64,000 nt of DNA, from contig NZ_CATNLZ010000034.1 of the NCBI RefSeq assembly GCF_950101795.1, positions 186,001 to 250,000 on the forward strand, in the 5' to 3' direction. The position numbers were made by a program, and so were the translations under genes. The stretch is from Nocardioides sp. T2.26MG-1. GTDB lineage: Bacteria; Actinomycetota; Actinomycetes; Propionibacteriales; Nocardioidaceae. Each line of letters begins with the position of its first letter. Within the stretch, counting starts at the first letter, position 1. The notes below the pieces were generated by a model, which was given only the letters and a program-made list of their open reading frames with translations, was not told the DNA's origin and ran no database searches. This document shows, piece by piece, positions 10,742-18,635 of this stretch.

Positions 10742-11200
10742 ATGTCCGACCACCACGCTGCCGCCGGGGAGGTAGCGGACGACCGCCTCGACGAGTCCCG
10801 CGCCGAAAGCACCCCCAACCAGACTTCGCAGAGGCGGGGCGTCCTGGCCACCGCTTGGAGTGCGGTGACCGCTGTGGTGGGCGGCATCATGGGCCTGCTT
10901 CCCCACCTGCTGCACCACGTCGGGCTCCTCGGAGGAGCGGTACTGGTGACCGGCGCCACCGGCAACGTCCTGTTCGCCGTACTGGGATTGGTGTTCTCTC
11001 TGCCCCTGCTTCGGCGCCTCTACCGGCGCTTCGGCTCCTGGAAGGCCCCCGCCCTCGCTCTGGGCGTGTTCGCGCTGATGTTCTCGCTCTCGGCGTTCGT
11101 CATCGGCCCGGCCATCAGCAACGACGATCCGAGTCCGGACCGGGACCGCACCCCCGTGCAGACCCCCGACCCTGACGAGCACGAGGGCCACCACGACTGA
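10742..11200 (+). CDS. Small membrane protein of the copper operon
   Basis: 152 residues, starting 2 nt after the oxidase stop, so it is co-transcribed. The N-terminus is acidic and cytoplasmic; about three hydrophobic helices (residues 35-125) include HLLHHVGLLGG with three His. The C-terminus is acidic and ends in DEHEGHHD, a possible metal-binding tail. I do not recognise a named family. Genes of this type often follow multicopper oxidases in actinobacterial copper clusters; a role as a copper-binding or transport accessory is inferred from position and His content. Confidence 0.75.
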   Translation: MSDHHAAAGEVADDRLDESRAESTPNQTSQRRGVLATAWSAVTAVVGGIMGLLPHLLHHVGLLGGAVLVTGATGNVLFAVLGLVFSLPLLRRLYRRFGSWKAPALALGVFALMFSLSAFVIGPAISNDDPSPDRDRTPVQTPDPDEHEGHHD

Positions 11201-11242
11201 CGAGCCCTCACGACAACGGCACGAGTCACCGAGGAGGTCCCC

Positions 11243-11887
11243 ATGGACACCGCAGTGGCCCTGGTGCAGGCCTATCTGCACGTCAATGGCTACTTCACCG
11301 TCGTCGAGCACCCGGTCCTGGAGAGTCTGCGTGCCGGCCAGGTGCGCACCGTCACCGATCTCGACGTCCTGGCCTATCGCCTTCCCGGTGCCGGCCACGA
11401 CCTGATCCACCGGCGCTCAGGAACCGTGCCCCAGCGCCTGAGCTCCGAGGTCGACCCGGCCCTCGGCGCGCCGACTGGCCGAGCCGACATGATCGTCGGC
11501 GAGGTCAAAGAAGGTCGTGCGCGACTGAACCCGGCTCTGCGCGACCCGGCGACACTAGAGGTCGCGCTCGCGCGGTTCGGGTGCTGCCCCGCCCAGGAGG
11601 CCCGAGAAGTCTCGCGTCGGTTGCTCGACCATGGCCGCGCAGCCACCAGGGCCGGCCATGAGATCCGGGTGGTGGCCTTCGGCGGCACACCGGGCCAGGT
11701 AGAACCTCACAATCCGTGGACAACCGTGCCCATGAACCACGTCGTGGAGTACCTCCAGGCCTATCTCCACGCACACTGGCAGGTGCTGCGCCACGCGCAG
11801 ATCCACGACGAGGGACTCGCTGTCCTCGCGCTGATGGAGAAGTGGGGGCTCGGCCACAACGCTGCGGATCGCCTCCCCGTCCCGTAA
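11243..11887 (+). CDS. PD-(D/E)xK nuclease-like protein of unknown role
   Basis: 214 residues, ATG with GGAGG upstream. The N-terminal half shows VTDLDVLAY, then IVGEVKEG about 45 residues later. A D followed by ExK is the catalytic pattern of the PD-(D/E)xK restriction-endonuclease-like fold. The C-terminal part (residues 150-205) is helical and unremarkable. It is followed 11 nt later by an ATPase gene, so the two are probably one unit. Why a nuclease-like protein should sit in a copper island is unclear. Fold assignment rests on the motif pattern only. Confidence 0.65.
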   Translation: MDTAVALVQAYLHVNGYFTVVEHPVLESLRAGQVRTVTDLDVLAYRLPGAGHDLIHRRSGTVPQRLSSEVDPALGAPTGRADMIVGEVKEGRARLNPALRDPATLEVALARFGCCPAQEAREVSRRLLDHGRAATRAGHEIRVVAFGGTPGQVEPHNPWTTVPMNHVVEYLQAYLHAHWQVLRHAQIHDEGLAVLALMEKWGLGHNAADRLPVP

Positions 11888-11898
11888 GGAGGCGCGTC

Positions 11899-12543
11899 AT
11901 GGCCGAGTGCGAGTGCGACCACCCACATGTACCCCGCCGGGTTGTGCTCACCGGCGGGCCGGGTGCGGGCAAGACGGCCGTCCTAGAACTCGTACGCCGC
12001 TCGCTGTGCCGACACGTCAAGATCCTGCCGGAATCGGCAGGAATCGTCTTCGGTGGCGGGTTCCCGCGCGACGACGACGCGGAATGTCGACGCGCGGCGC
12101 AACGGGCGATCCTCCACGTTCAGAAGGAACTCGAGGCGACCGGGGACGCCCACAATCCGGCATTCGTGCTGTGCGACCGCGGCACAGTCGACGGGCTCGC
12201 GTACTGGCCCGGGCCACCGGGCGACTTCTGGACCTCGACGGCCACCACGATGGACACCGAGCTGCATCGGTACGACACAGTGCTGCATCTACGCACGCCC
12301 ACCGCGGACCAGGGCTACAACCACCAGAACCCGCTGCGGACCGAGACGGCCCTCCGTGCGGCTGATGTCGACGCCCGCATCCTGGAGGCCTGGCAGCGCC
12401 ACCCCCATCGCCACGTCATCCCATCCACCGGCGACTTCCTCGAGAAGGCGACCCGAACCCTGGACCTGCTGCGAGAAGAGCTCCCTGCCTGCTGCGCCAG
12501 CCACCTGGACCTCAACGCCGCACCCACCCTCCCTCCCACCTGA
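11899..12543 (+). CDS. P-loop ATPase/kinase-like protein (AAA_28 type)
   Basis: 214 residues, AAGGAGG upstream of the ATG. Walker A is LTGGPGAGKTAVLE (about residues 17-30), a DRGTVDG motif lies near residue 95, and the HLRTP/QNPLRTE region is as in NTPase/nucleotide-kinase proteins of the AAA_28 class. The N-terminus has CECDH and the C-terminus CCASH, possible metal ligands. It is coupled to the nuclease-like gene upstream. No known copper role; it may form a two-gene module with that neighbour. Confidence 0.75.
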   Translation: MAECECDHPHVPRRVVLTGGPGAGKTAVLELVRRSLCRHVKILPESAGIVFGGGFPRDDDAECRRAAQRAILHVQKELEATGDAHNPAFVLCDRGTVDGLAYWPGPPGDFWTSTATTMDTELHRYDTVLHLRTPTADQGYNHQNPLRTETALRAADVDARILEAWQRHPHRHVIPSTGDFLEKATRTLDLLREELPACCASHLDLNAAPTLPPT

Positions 12544-12607
12544 CATGTGGCCGCCGCGGTGACTCGCCGCCCTTCAGCCCCTCCGAGCACTTCGACGCCA
12601 CGTGGTT

Positions 12608-12623
12608 CTTCAGCGAACCTTCA
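12608..12623 (+). promoter_or_regulatory. CopR-type box C
   Basis: CTTCAGCGAACCTTCA, identical core to boxes A and B, 88 nt upstream of the DUF2892 gene. It gives the DUF2892-ABC exporter unit its own regulated promoter. Confidence 0.72.
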
Positions 12624-12710
12624 CAAGACGGCGCCGGTCACCTTCACCGCGCGGCGAGACCCTCGAAGTGGACCGAGGAGACCAGCGGTCCACCGAAGTT
12701 GGAGGAAGTC

Positions 12711-12956
12711 ATGAGTAACCGTTGGAGCATCAACATCACCCCCGCCGAACGCGTCGCTCGCGTCGCCATCGGCGGTCTCGCCGCGATCGCCGGCGCGTTC
12801 CTGCTGGGCGGCGCCGCCTCCACCTTGGCGGTCGTCCTCGAGCTGCTACTCGTACTGGCAGGCCTCGACCTGGTCGTCACCGGAGCGCTCGGACACTGCC
12901 CGCTCTACGCCAAGCTCGGCCACGTGCCCGCATCCCTGAAGGGTAGGACGTCATGA
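12711..12956 (+). CDS. DUF2892 (YgaP-like) membrane protein
   Basis: 81 residues with two hydrophobic helices. The N-terminus NITPAERVARVAIGGLAAIAGAF and C-terminal GHCPLYAKLG match the DUF2892 transmembrane module found alone or fused to rhodanese in YgaP. A single Cys near the end (GHCP) is conserved in that family. ATG with GGAGGAAG upstream. It overlaps the next gene (ATGA). It follows a CopR-type box and is the first gene of the operon leading to the ABC exporter. Confidence 0.85.
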   Translation: MSNRWSINITPAERVARVAIGGLAAIAGAFLLGGAASTLAVVLELLLVLAGLDLVVTGALGHCPLYAKLGHVPASLKGRTS

Positions 12957-13267
12957 GCACCCCGAACGGCATGGACCGCGAATCCCTCCGCGACTCCCAG
13001 CAATGGCCCTACCAGCCAGAGTCCTCGACACCCACCGAGCCCCACCACGCCGGACAGGAGCCCGACGGCGGCGCCCACGGAGCGCACGGTGGTCATGGGC
13101 TGATGATGATCGTCTGCTGCATCCCCATGCTCGCCATCGCCGGCCTGCTCTTCCTCACCGGCGTAGCAGGTTCCGGCATCATCGTCACCGCCCTGCTGTG
13201 CACCGCGATGATGGCGGCCATGATGTTCGCCATGCCCGGCGGGCACGGCGGTCACGGCCACAAGTAG
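12953..13267 (+). CDS. Small His/Met-rich membrane protein
   Basis: 104 residues, start overlapping the preceding stop. The N-terminal half is hydrophilic and His/Gly-rich (GAHGAHGGHG). Two helices carry MMIVCCIPML and TAMMAAMMFAM, and the tail is HGGHGHK. The Cys pair in the first helix and the flanking His and Met residues suggest Cu(I) handling, as in small DUF2933-like proteins. No enzymatic domain is seen. Role as a copper-binding membrane protein is inferred. Confidence 0.75.
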   Translation: MSTPNGMDRESLRDSQQWPYQPESSTPTEPHHAGQEPDGGAHGAHGGHGLMMIVCCIPMLAIAGLLFLTGVAGSGIIVTALLCTAMMAAMMFAMPGGHGGHGHK

Positions 13268-13308
13268 CACGAACGTCGAGCCACGCTCGGCAAACGGAAG
13301 TGAGCCAC

Positions 13309-14430
13309 ATGAAGGCCAGGCTTGAAGCCTCGGTCCCGGTCACCCGCCGGTTTCTCACGACGCGTCCGTTCCGCACCGCCGCCGGAGCCGCCGGGATCGG
13401 GCTCGCCCTGATGCTCATGCTGCTGCTGGCCGGACTCTGGGTCGGCGTCCAGGACCGCGTCACCACCTACGACGACCACCTCGGTGCCGACCTGGTCGTC
13501 GTCCCGGCCGGAACGCGCAACCTCTTCGCCGACCCCGGCGCTCTGCCGGCGCCGGCCGTGGACGCCATCGCCCAGGCCCCTGGCGTGACACGAGCCGCGC
13601 CGCTGCGCACCATGTATCAGATCCTCGAGCTGTCGCACGGCAAGGCTGCCGTGGCCGCGGTCGCCTACGAACCCGGCAGCGGGCTGGGTGGCCCCTGGGC
13701 CTTCACCGATGGCCGTGCCCCCGAAGCCCCCGACGAGGTGGCCATCGATGCCTTGTGGGCCGAACAACACGACTTCGCCATCGGCGATCGGCTGCCCATT
13801 CTCGGACACCCGATGCGGGTGGTCGGCCTCACCGACGACACCGCACTGTTCATGACCCCGCTGCTGTTCACCACCACGGCCGGGATGGACCAGATGCTGC
13901 GGGCTACCGGCACCACCGGAGCGGTGCTGGTCACGACCGCGGACCCCGATGCCGTAGCAGCGCAGCTGCGTGACGAGGGGTACACCGTGCGCACTCCTGC
14001 CGAACTGCGGGAGGCGTCCCTGCGACTGGCGACCGACATCTACGGCTCGCCGGTACGGCTCATGGTGGGCGTGGCCTTCGCAGCCGGCACCCTGATCGTC
14101 GCGCTCGTGGCCTACACCCGAGTCACCGAACAACAGCGGGACCTGGGCATCCTCAAGGCCCTCGGCGCCACGCCCGGCCGGCTTCGCCGAATCGCGGTGA
14201 CCGAGACCGTGGCACTGACGGTGCTCGGCACACTGGCCGCGATCGTCCTGCTGATCATCACCCGGGAAGTCCTCGCCTGGTGGCGACCCGCATTCCCGGT
14301 GCTGCTCACCCCCGGCACCATCGCCCAGACCGCCGCCGCAGCGGTCACGATGGCACTACTCGCCGCATGGCTACCGGCACGCCGACTCAACCGGCTCGAC
14401 GCAGCTTCCGCATTCCGGAGCGGACGATGA
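13309..14430 (+). CDS. FtsX/MacB-type ABC transporter permease 1
   Basis: 373 residues. One N-terminal transmembrane helix is followed by a large extracytoplasmic domain (about residues 45-255, MacB-PCD-like) and three C-terminal helices with FtsX signature RDLGILKALGATPGRLRR, the coupling helix region that contacts the ATPase. ATG chosen at MKARLEAS after GGAAGTGAG. The stop overlaps the start of permease 2. Together with the next two genes it forms a heterodimeric mechanotransmission-type exporter. The substrate is unknown; the context and the YHS-tailed ATPase suggest metal or metal-damaged envelope components. Confidence 0.88.
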   Translation: MKARLEASVPVTRRFLTTRPFRTAAGAAGIGLALMLMLLLAGLWVGVQDRVTTYDDHLGADLVVVPAGTRNLFADPGALPAPAVDAIAQAPGVTRAAPLRTMYQILELSHGKAAVAAVAYEPGSGLGGPWAFTDGRAPEAPDEVAIDALWAEQHDFAIGDRLPILGHPMRVVGLTDDTALFMTPLLFTTTAGMDQMLRATGTTGAVLVTTADPDAVAAQLRDEGYTVRTPAELREASLRLATDIYGSPVRLMVGVAFAAGTLIVALVAYTRVTEQQRDLGILKALGATPGRLRRIAVTETVALTVLGTLAAIVLLIITREVLAWWRPAFPVLLTPGTIAQTAAAAVTMALLAAWLPARRLNRLDAASAFRSGR

Positions 14431-15599
14431 CCACCACCACGCAACCAACTCCGCCGCGATCCGATCACCCACGACGCGCCCTCGCGACAGGAGCCGTGCC
14501 CGTGGGGCGCCGCTTCCTGTTCGCCGACCGCCGCCGCGCCACGCTGACCGTCCTCGGCGTGGCCGCCTCCCTGCTACTGGTCCTCGTCCTCGGCGGCATC
14601 TTCGCCGGAGCCGTCGACCGCGTCACCTACTACATCCGCACCTCCCCGGCCGACGTGTTCGTCTCCCAGGCCGGGGTCCGCACCATGCACATGTCCGCCT
14701 CGACGCTCCCCGCGGACACCCCCGAGCGCGTCGCCGACATACCGGGAGTTGCCTGGGCCGCACCGATCGCGTTCGCCTCCGGCTCGGTAGCCGGACCACA
14801 GGGCCGGCAGCTGTCCTACCTCATCGGCTACGACACCCGCACCGGCCGGGGCGGCCCCACACGCCTCGTGGCCGGCCGCACACCGGCCGCCGGCGAGGCC
14901 GTCCTGGACGAGCAGGCAGCCAAACAGCTCGGAGTCCAGGTCGGCGACCAGTTCACGGTCATGGGCACGTCCCTGCGCGCTGTCGGCTTCTCCACCGGTG
15001 GCAGCAGCATCACCAACACCACCGTCTTCGTCGAGCTCAGCGAGTTCGGCCGGATCCACGACGGCCTCGTTTCGTACGTCCTCACCGGGCTGGACCCAGG
15101 CGCCGACCCAGAAGCGGTCACGGACCGGATCGAGGCCGAAGTCGGTGGCGTCACGGCCCAGACCCGCGAGCAGTTCGCCGACTCCGAAGCCCGCATCGTC
15201 ACCGATATGAGCGCTGACCTGCTCCGGCTGATGTCCTCCATCGGGCTCGTCATCGCGCTCGCCGTCATCGCCCTGGGACTGATGACGGCCACCTTGAACA
15301 GGCTGCGGGACTTCGCCGTCCTTAAGGCCCTCGGCGCCCGCACACCTCGGCTCGCCGCGGCCGTGGCCATGCAGGTCCTGCTCACCGTCGTACTCGCCTC
15401 CAGCGTCGCCACCACAGCCGCGCTGACACTGGCGTGGTTGCTACCACTCGCCGCTCCAGCATTCCAGATCTCCATCACCACCACCGCCGTCGCACAGACC
15501 GCCACCACAGCGCTCCTGGTCGGCCTCATCGCCGCCCTGTGGCCGCTGCGCCGCATTGCCGCGCTCGACGCGGCAACCGCCTTCCGGGAGACACGATGA
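14427..15599 (+). CDS. FtsX/MacB-type ABC transporter permease 2
   Basis: 390 residues with the same architecture as permease 1: one N-terminal helix, an external domain (about 75-290), and three C-terminal helices with LRDFAVLKALGARTPRL. It starts inside the stop of permease 1 (ATGA) and its own stop overlaps the ATPase start (ATGA), so all three are made in coupled fashion. Two different permeases imply an asymmetric complex. Similarity to permease 1 is mainly in the FtsX core. Confidence 0.88.
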   Translation: MTTTTQPTPPRSDHPRRALATGAVPVGRRFLFADRRRATLTVLGVAASLLLVLVLGGIFAGAVDRVTYYIRTSPADVFVSQAGVRTMHMSASTLPADTPERVADIPGVAWAAPIAFASGSVAGPQGRQLSYLIGYDTRTGRGGPTRLVAGRTPAAGEAVLDEQAAKQLGVQVGDQFTVMGTSLRAVGFSTGGSSITNTTVFVELSEFGRIHDGLVSYVLTGLDPGADPEAVTDRIEAEVGGVTAQTREQFADSEARIVTDMSADLLRLMSSIGLVIALAVIALGLMTATLNRLRDFAVLKALGARTPRLAAAVAMQVLLTVVLASSVATTAALTLAWLLPLAAPAFQISITTTAVAQTATTALLVGLIAALWPLRRIAALDAATAFRETR

Positions 15600-16540
15600 A
15601 TACCAACGCCCACACCACCTCCGGTACCGCCCCGGTCCCCGACCCAGTGCTCCGGTCACCGGGCGACAACACGCACCACGGTGAATCGACCAGGCCCGGG
15701 GTGCTGACCGTTCGAGGGCTCACGAAGACGTACGGGGCAGGCGACACAACCGTGGATGCCGTGCGAGCAGTCGACCTCGACCTCGCCGCCGGCGAAGTGC
15801 TCCTCGTGATGGGACCGTCCGGATCGGGCAAGACCACCTTGCTGCTGATGCTCGGCGCACTGCTGCGTCCGAGCGCAGGCTTCATCACCGTCACCAGCCG
15901 TGACGGCGTCGACGTGGACATCGCCGCGGCGCGTGAGAAGGAGCTCCCTGTGCTGCGGTCGCGCACCTTCGGGTTCATCTTCCAGGACTACGCCCTGCTC
16001 GACGCCCTCACCGCCACCGAGAACATCGCCGTTGCCGCCAATTTCGCCGGCACCACCGGCGCCCCTGCACTCCAGAGAGCCAGTGATCTGCTCGAGCGCG
16101 TTGGCCTTGCCCAGCGCGCAGCGGCGCGGCCCTCCCAGATGTCCGGCGGTGAACAACAGCGCGTCTCAGTCGCACGCGCGCTCGCCAACGATCCACCCGT
16201 TCTGCTCGCGGACGAACCCACCGCCAACCTCGACGCCTCCCGGGGTCGAGACCTCGCCCGGCTGCTGCGTCAGCTCGCCGACGAGGACGCCCGCTCGATC
16301 GTCATCGTGAGCCACGACGATCGACTCCGAGAGATCGCCGACCGCGTGCTCTGGTTGGAGGACGGGCAATTCCGCCACGTCGCCGCGCTTGCCGTCGATC
16401 CCGTCTGCCGCATGCAGGTCGAGCCTAACGGACCCCACGCGAGCTGGCGCGGCGAGCAGTGGTGGTTCTGCTCTGACGCCTGCCGACGGGAATTTGTCAC
16501 CCAGCCCGACCGATTCACCCCACGGCCGGCCTCCAACTAG
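15596..16540 (+). CDS. ABC ATPase of LolD/MacB type fused to a YHS metal-binding domain
   Basis: 314 residues. The ATPase (about residues 35-260) has Walker A GPSGSGKTT, Q-loop FQDYALLDAL, signature SGGEQQRVSVARAL, Walker B VLLADEPTANLD and H-loop IVSHDDR. After the ATPase comes a YHS domain: DPVCRMQV...WWFCSDACRREFVTQPDRF, with C-x(n)-FCSDAC cysteines as in the YHS modules of copper ATPases and metal-binding proteins. This fusion is unusual and suggests the exporter senses or binds metal on its cytoplasmic side. Last gene of the three-gene exporter operon. Confidence 0.92.
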   Translation: MNTNAHTTSGTAPVPDPVLRSPGDNTHHGESTRPGVLTVRGLTKTYGAGDTTVDAVRAVDLDLAAGEVLLVMGPSGSGKTTLLLMLGALLRPSAGFITVTSRDGVDVDIAAAREKELPVLRSRTFGFIFQDYALLDALTATENIAVAANFAGTTGAPALQRASDLLERVGLAQRAAARPSQMSGGEQQRVSVARALANDPPVLLADEPTANLDASRGRDLARLLRQLADEDARSIVIVSHDDRLREIADRVLWLEDGQFRHVAALAVDPVCRMQVEPNGPHASWRGEQWWFCSDACRREFVTQPDRFTPRPASN

Positions 16541-16753
16541 GCAGTGCTGCCACAGGGTCGGCAGTCGTCGTACTCCAGGCACGTCAGCGATCCCACGCGC
16601 GACACCAGCCAGTCTGTGGTCAGTCCCGGACCCGGCCCCAGCTCCAGGACAGCCGCCCGCTCGAGGGAGATGCCGTCCAACGCCCACGGCAGCAGCGCTC
16701 TCACATGAGCGCGCCAAGGCCGGGATCGGCAAGAGGCGATGGATGAGGTCCAC
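16537..16753 (-). pseudogene. Frameshifted N-terminal remnant of a SAM methyltransferase
   Basis: Read on the minus strand, VDLIHRLL is in one frame, then CRSRPWRAHVRALLPWALDG...VLELGPGPGLTTDW in another; together they match the start of a class I methyltransferase with its GxGxG SAM loop. A small indel near 16727 breaks the frame and the gene ends after about 70 residues, where it meets the stop of the ABC ATPase. A dead remnant left at the edge of the copper island. Confidence 0.7.
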
Positions 16754-16840
16754 CGTCGAGTCCTTCCTTCATGCATGCGGGTGGCGTCCCACCTCGATCT
16801 GACTATCCGGATCGGCCACTGTCCAGCCACGTGATCGGCC

Positions 16841-16856
16841 TTCATCGGTTCTTCAC
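16841..16856 (+). promoter_or_regulatory. CopR-type box E
   Basis: CTTCATCGGTTCTTCA, 11-nt period retained though the spacer differs, 90 nt upstream of the YncE-like gene. It extends the putative regulon to the beta-propeller protein. Confidence 0.6.
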
Positions 16857-16946
16857 CGAAACCACCGGCGATCCGTCCGGGTCAAGCGGCGAACGTGATG
16901 GCGCGGTCCCCACCGGGCCGACTTCGTCTATACGAAAGGCTCGCCC

Positions 16947-18170
16947 ATGAGCTCAACATCCGACACCGGTCCCGATGCGGCTTCTGCGCAGCTCCCGAAG
17001 GATCGGCACGAGTGGAGCCGGCGCATGCGCGTCGTTGCTCTCTCTGCCGGTGCGTTGGCCGTGCTCGCCGTGGCGGGTGGCCTGGCGGTCCTCAACGGCA
17101 ATGACGATCGCGCCGACGAGGACCCGACGGCGGCCACTCTCGCCGGCCACCGCGGCATGGTGGAGGGCACCGTCTGGATCGCCAACGAGGGCGGCGGATC
17201 GCTCACGGCGATCGACGCCGCCACCAACCGGATCGTGACCACAGTCGCCGGCGTCGAAGGGCCACACAACGTCCAAGTGTCTCCCGACGGCGCTTCGGTG
17301 TGGACGGTGAGTGGCCACGACGGATACGCCGCCATGCTGTCCGCCGAAAGCCTGGACCTGCACGGCGTGGTTCCGACCGGCTCGGCGCCAGCCCATGTCG
17401 TGGTCTCCCCGGACGGGGCCACCGCGTACACCACCAACGGCGCAGACGACACTGTCTCCGTCATTGACGCGTCCACGATGAAGGCCACCGAGACCATCAA
17501 GGTGGGCCAGGGCCCGCACGGCCTCCGACCCAGCCCGGACGGCCGCTGGCTTGTCGTGGCGAACGTCGCCGACACCACGCTCAGCGTCATCGACACTCGG
17601 ACCAACCAGCTCGTCACAGACATCGAAGTCGGGAAGGCCCCCGCGCAAGTCGCCTTCTCCCCCGACGGCCGGTTCGTCTACGCCTCCCTGAACGGCGAGG
17701 ACGCCGTTGCGAAGGTCGACATGACGACGCGCAAGCTGGTCGGCACGGTCGCAGTCGGAGACGGCCCCATTCAGACGTACGTTAGCGGCGACAACCGCTA
17801 CCTCCTCGTCGCCAACCAGGGCACGGAAGACTCGCCCGGGACCACGGTCTCGGTGATCGACACCAAGACGTTCACCGTGACCGCAACCGTCGAGACCGGG
17901 CAGGGCTCCCACGGCGTCGTCGTCGACCCCTCGAGCCAGCACGCCTACGTCACCAACATCTACGGGGACGACGTCGCCGTCCTGGACCTTCAGGAGCTCA
18001 AGGTCGTGACCCGGATCCCTGTCGGTGACAAGCCCAACGGCGTGAGCTTCTCCCCGCTCCCGAACGACGCCGAAGACGGCAGCGTCACGCTCGACCTTCC
18101 CGCGGATCCCGAAGCGCCCGCCGACGAGATCGAAATCGATCACGGAGACGGTCACGAGGACGGTCACTGA
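16947..18170 (+). CDS. YncE-like YVTN beta-propeller surface protein
   Basis: 407 residues. One N-terminal signal-anchor helix (about 27-50) is followed by about seven repeats of the YVTN type (for example ANEGGGSLTAIDAATNRIV, VSPDGATAYTTN, VIDTRTNQLV), which fold as a beta-propeller outside the membrane. The C-terminus is acidic and ends in HGDGHEDGH, a likely metal-binding tail. It stands alone behind a CopR-type box. YncE-type propellers bind nucleic acid or partner proteins in some bacteria; here a copper-binding or scaffold role is inferred from the tail and location. Confidence 0.87.
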   Translation: MSSTSDTGPDAASAQLPKDRHEWSRRMRVVALSAGALAVLAVAGGLAVLNGNDDRADEDPTAATLAGHRGMVEGTVWIANEGGGSLTAIDAATNRIVTTVAGVEGPHNVQVSPDGASVWTVSGHDGYAAMLSAESLDLHGVVPTGSAPAHVVVSPDGATAYTTNGADDTVSVIDASTMKATETIKVGQGPHGLRPSPDGRWLVVANVADTTLSVIDTRTNQLVTDIEVGKAPAQVAFSPDGRFVYASLNGEDAVAKVDMTTRKLVGTVAVGDGPIQTYVSGDNRYLLVANQGTEDSPGTTVSVIDTKTFTVTATVETGQGSHGVVVDPSSQHAYVTNIYGDDVAVLDLQELKVVTRIPVGDKPNGVSFSPLPNDAEDGSVTLDLPADPEAPADEIEIDHGDGHEDGH

Positions 18171-18333
18171 TCTTCTGGAAGGCGACGGCGCCTCAGTGCG
18201 GCTGACTCAGAGCCAGGCATCGGGGTGGACATCGCCCGCCATCACCGCACCGTTCGCCACTCTGGGCGAGCATTCCCCCGAGTTTTTGGGTCATCAATCC
18301 GCGACATAAGCAAAAACGGTTCAAAATGCGAGC

Positions 18334-18367
18334 GCCCTCTGACCTGCGTTTCCGCAGGTCAGAGGGC
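18334..18367 (-). terminator. Perfect 14-bp hairpin, terminator of a former tRNA gene
   Basis: Arms at 18334-18347 and 18354-18367 are perfect inverted repeats (GCCCTCTGACCTGC) with a 6-nt loop. On the minus strand the hairpin lies just downstream of the tRNA 3' fragment and is followed by T-rich sequence (ATTTTGAACCGTTTTTG), consistent with a rho-independent terminator. Confidence 0.75.
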
Positions 18368-18377
18368 CACTTTGTTG

Positions 18378-18412
18378 TAGCGGGGGCAGGATTTGAACCT
18401 GCGACCTCTGGG
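18378..18412 (-). other. tRNA 3'-end fragment, probable integration (att) scar
   Basis: On the minus strand this reads as a tRNA T-arm and acceptor 3' strand: GAGGTCGCAGGTTCAAATCC followed by TGCCCCCGCTA. GCAGG and CCTGC pair around the TTCAAAT loop. No D-arm, anticodon arm or 5' acceptor strand exists upstream, so this is only the 3' part of a tRNA. Tyrosine-integrase elements leave exactly such a fragment at the distal end after inserting into a tRNA gene. It marks the junction between the copper island and the next accessory block. The second att copy is not in the window. Confidence 0.7.
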
Positions 18413-18635
18413 CAAGATCGGAGGCCCGTCCCGGACTACATGAGACTTCGGGTCCCTCTGGGAAACCTCGGGTTGTTGAGGAGGTTCCTCATCGGACGGC
18501 TTCCAGAGTATCGGAACGTCTCGGAACAACTGCCCGCCGTTCCCGATGACCTTCTGATGACCGGCCGAATCCCGCCCCACTACGATCGACTGGGGCCCTC
18601 GCATTGGTCCTACTGCATTGGCGCCCGCTGGCGGA

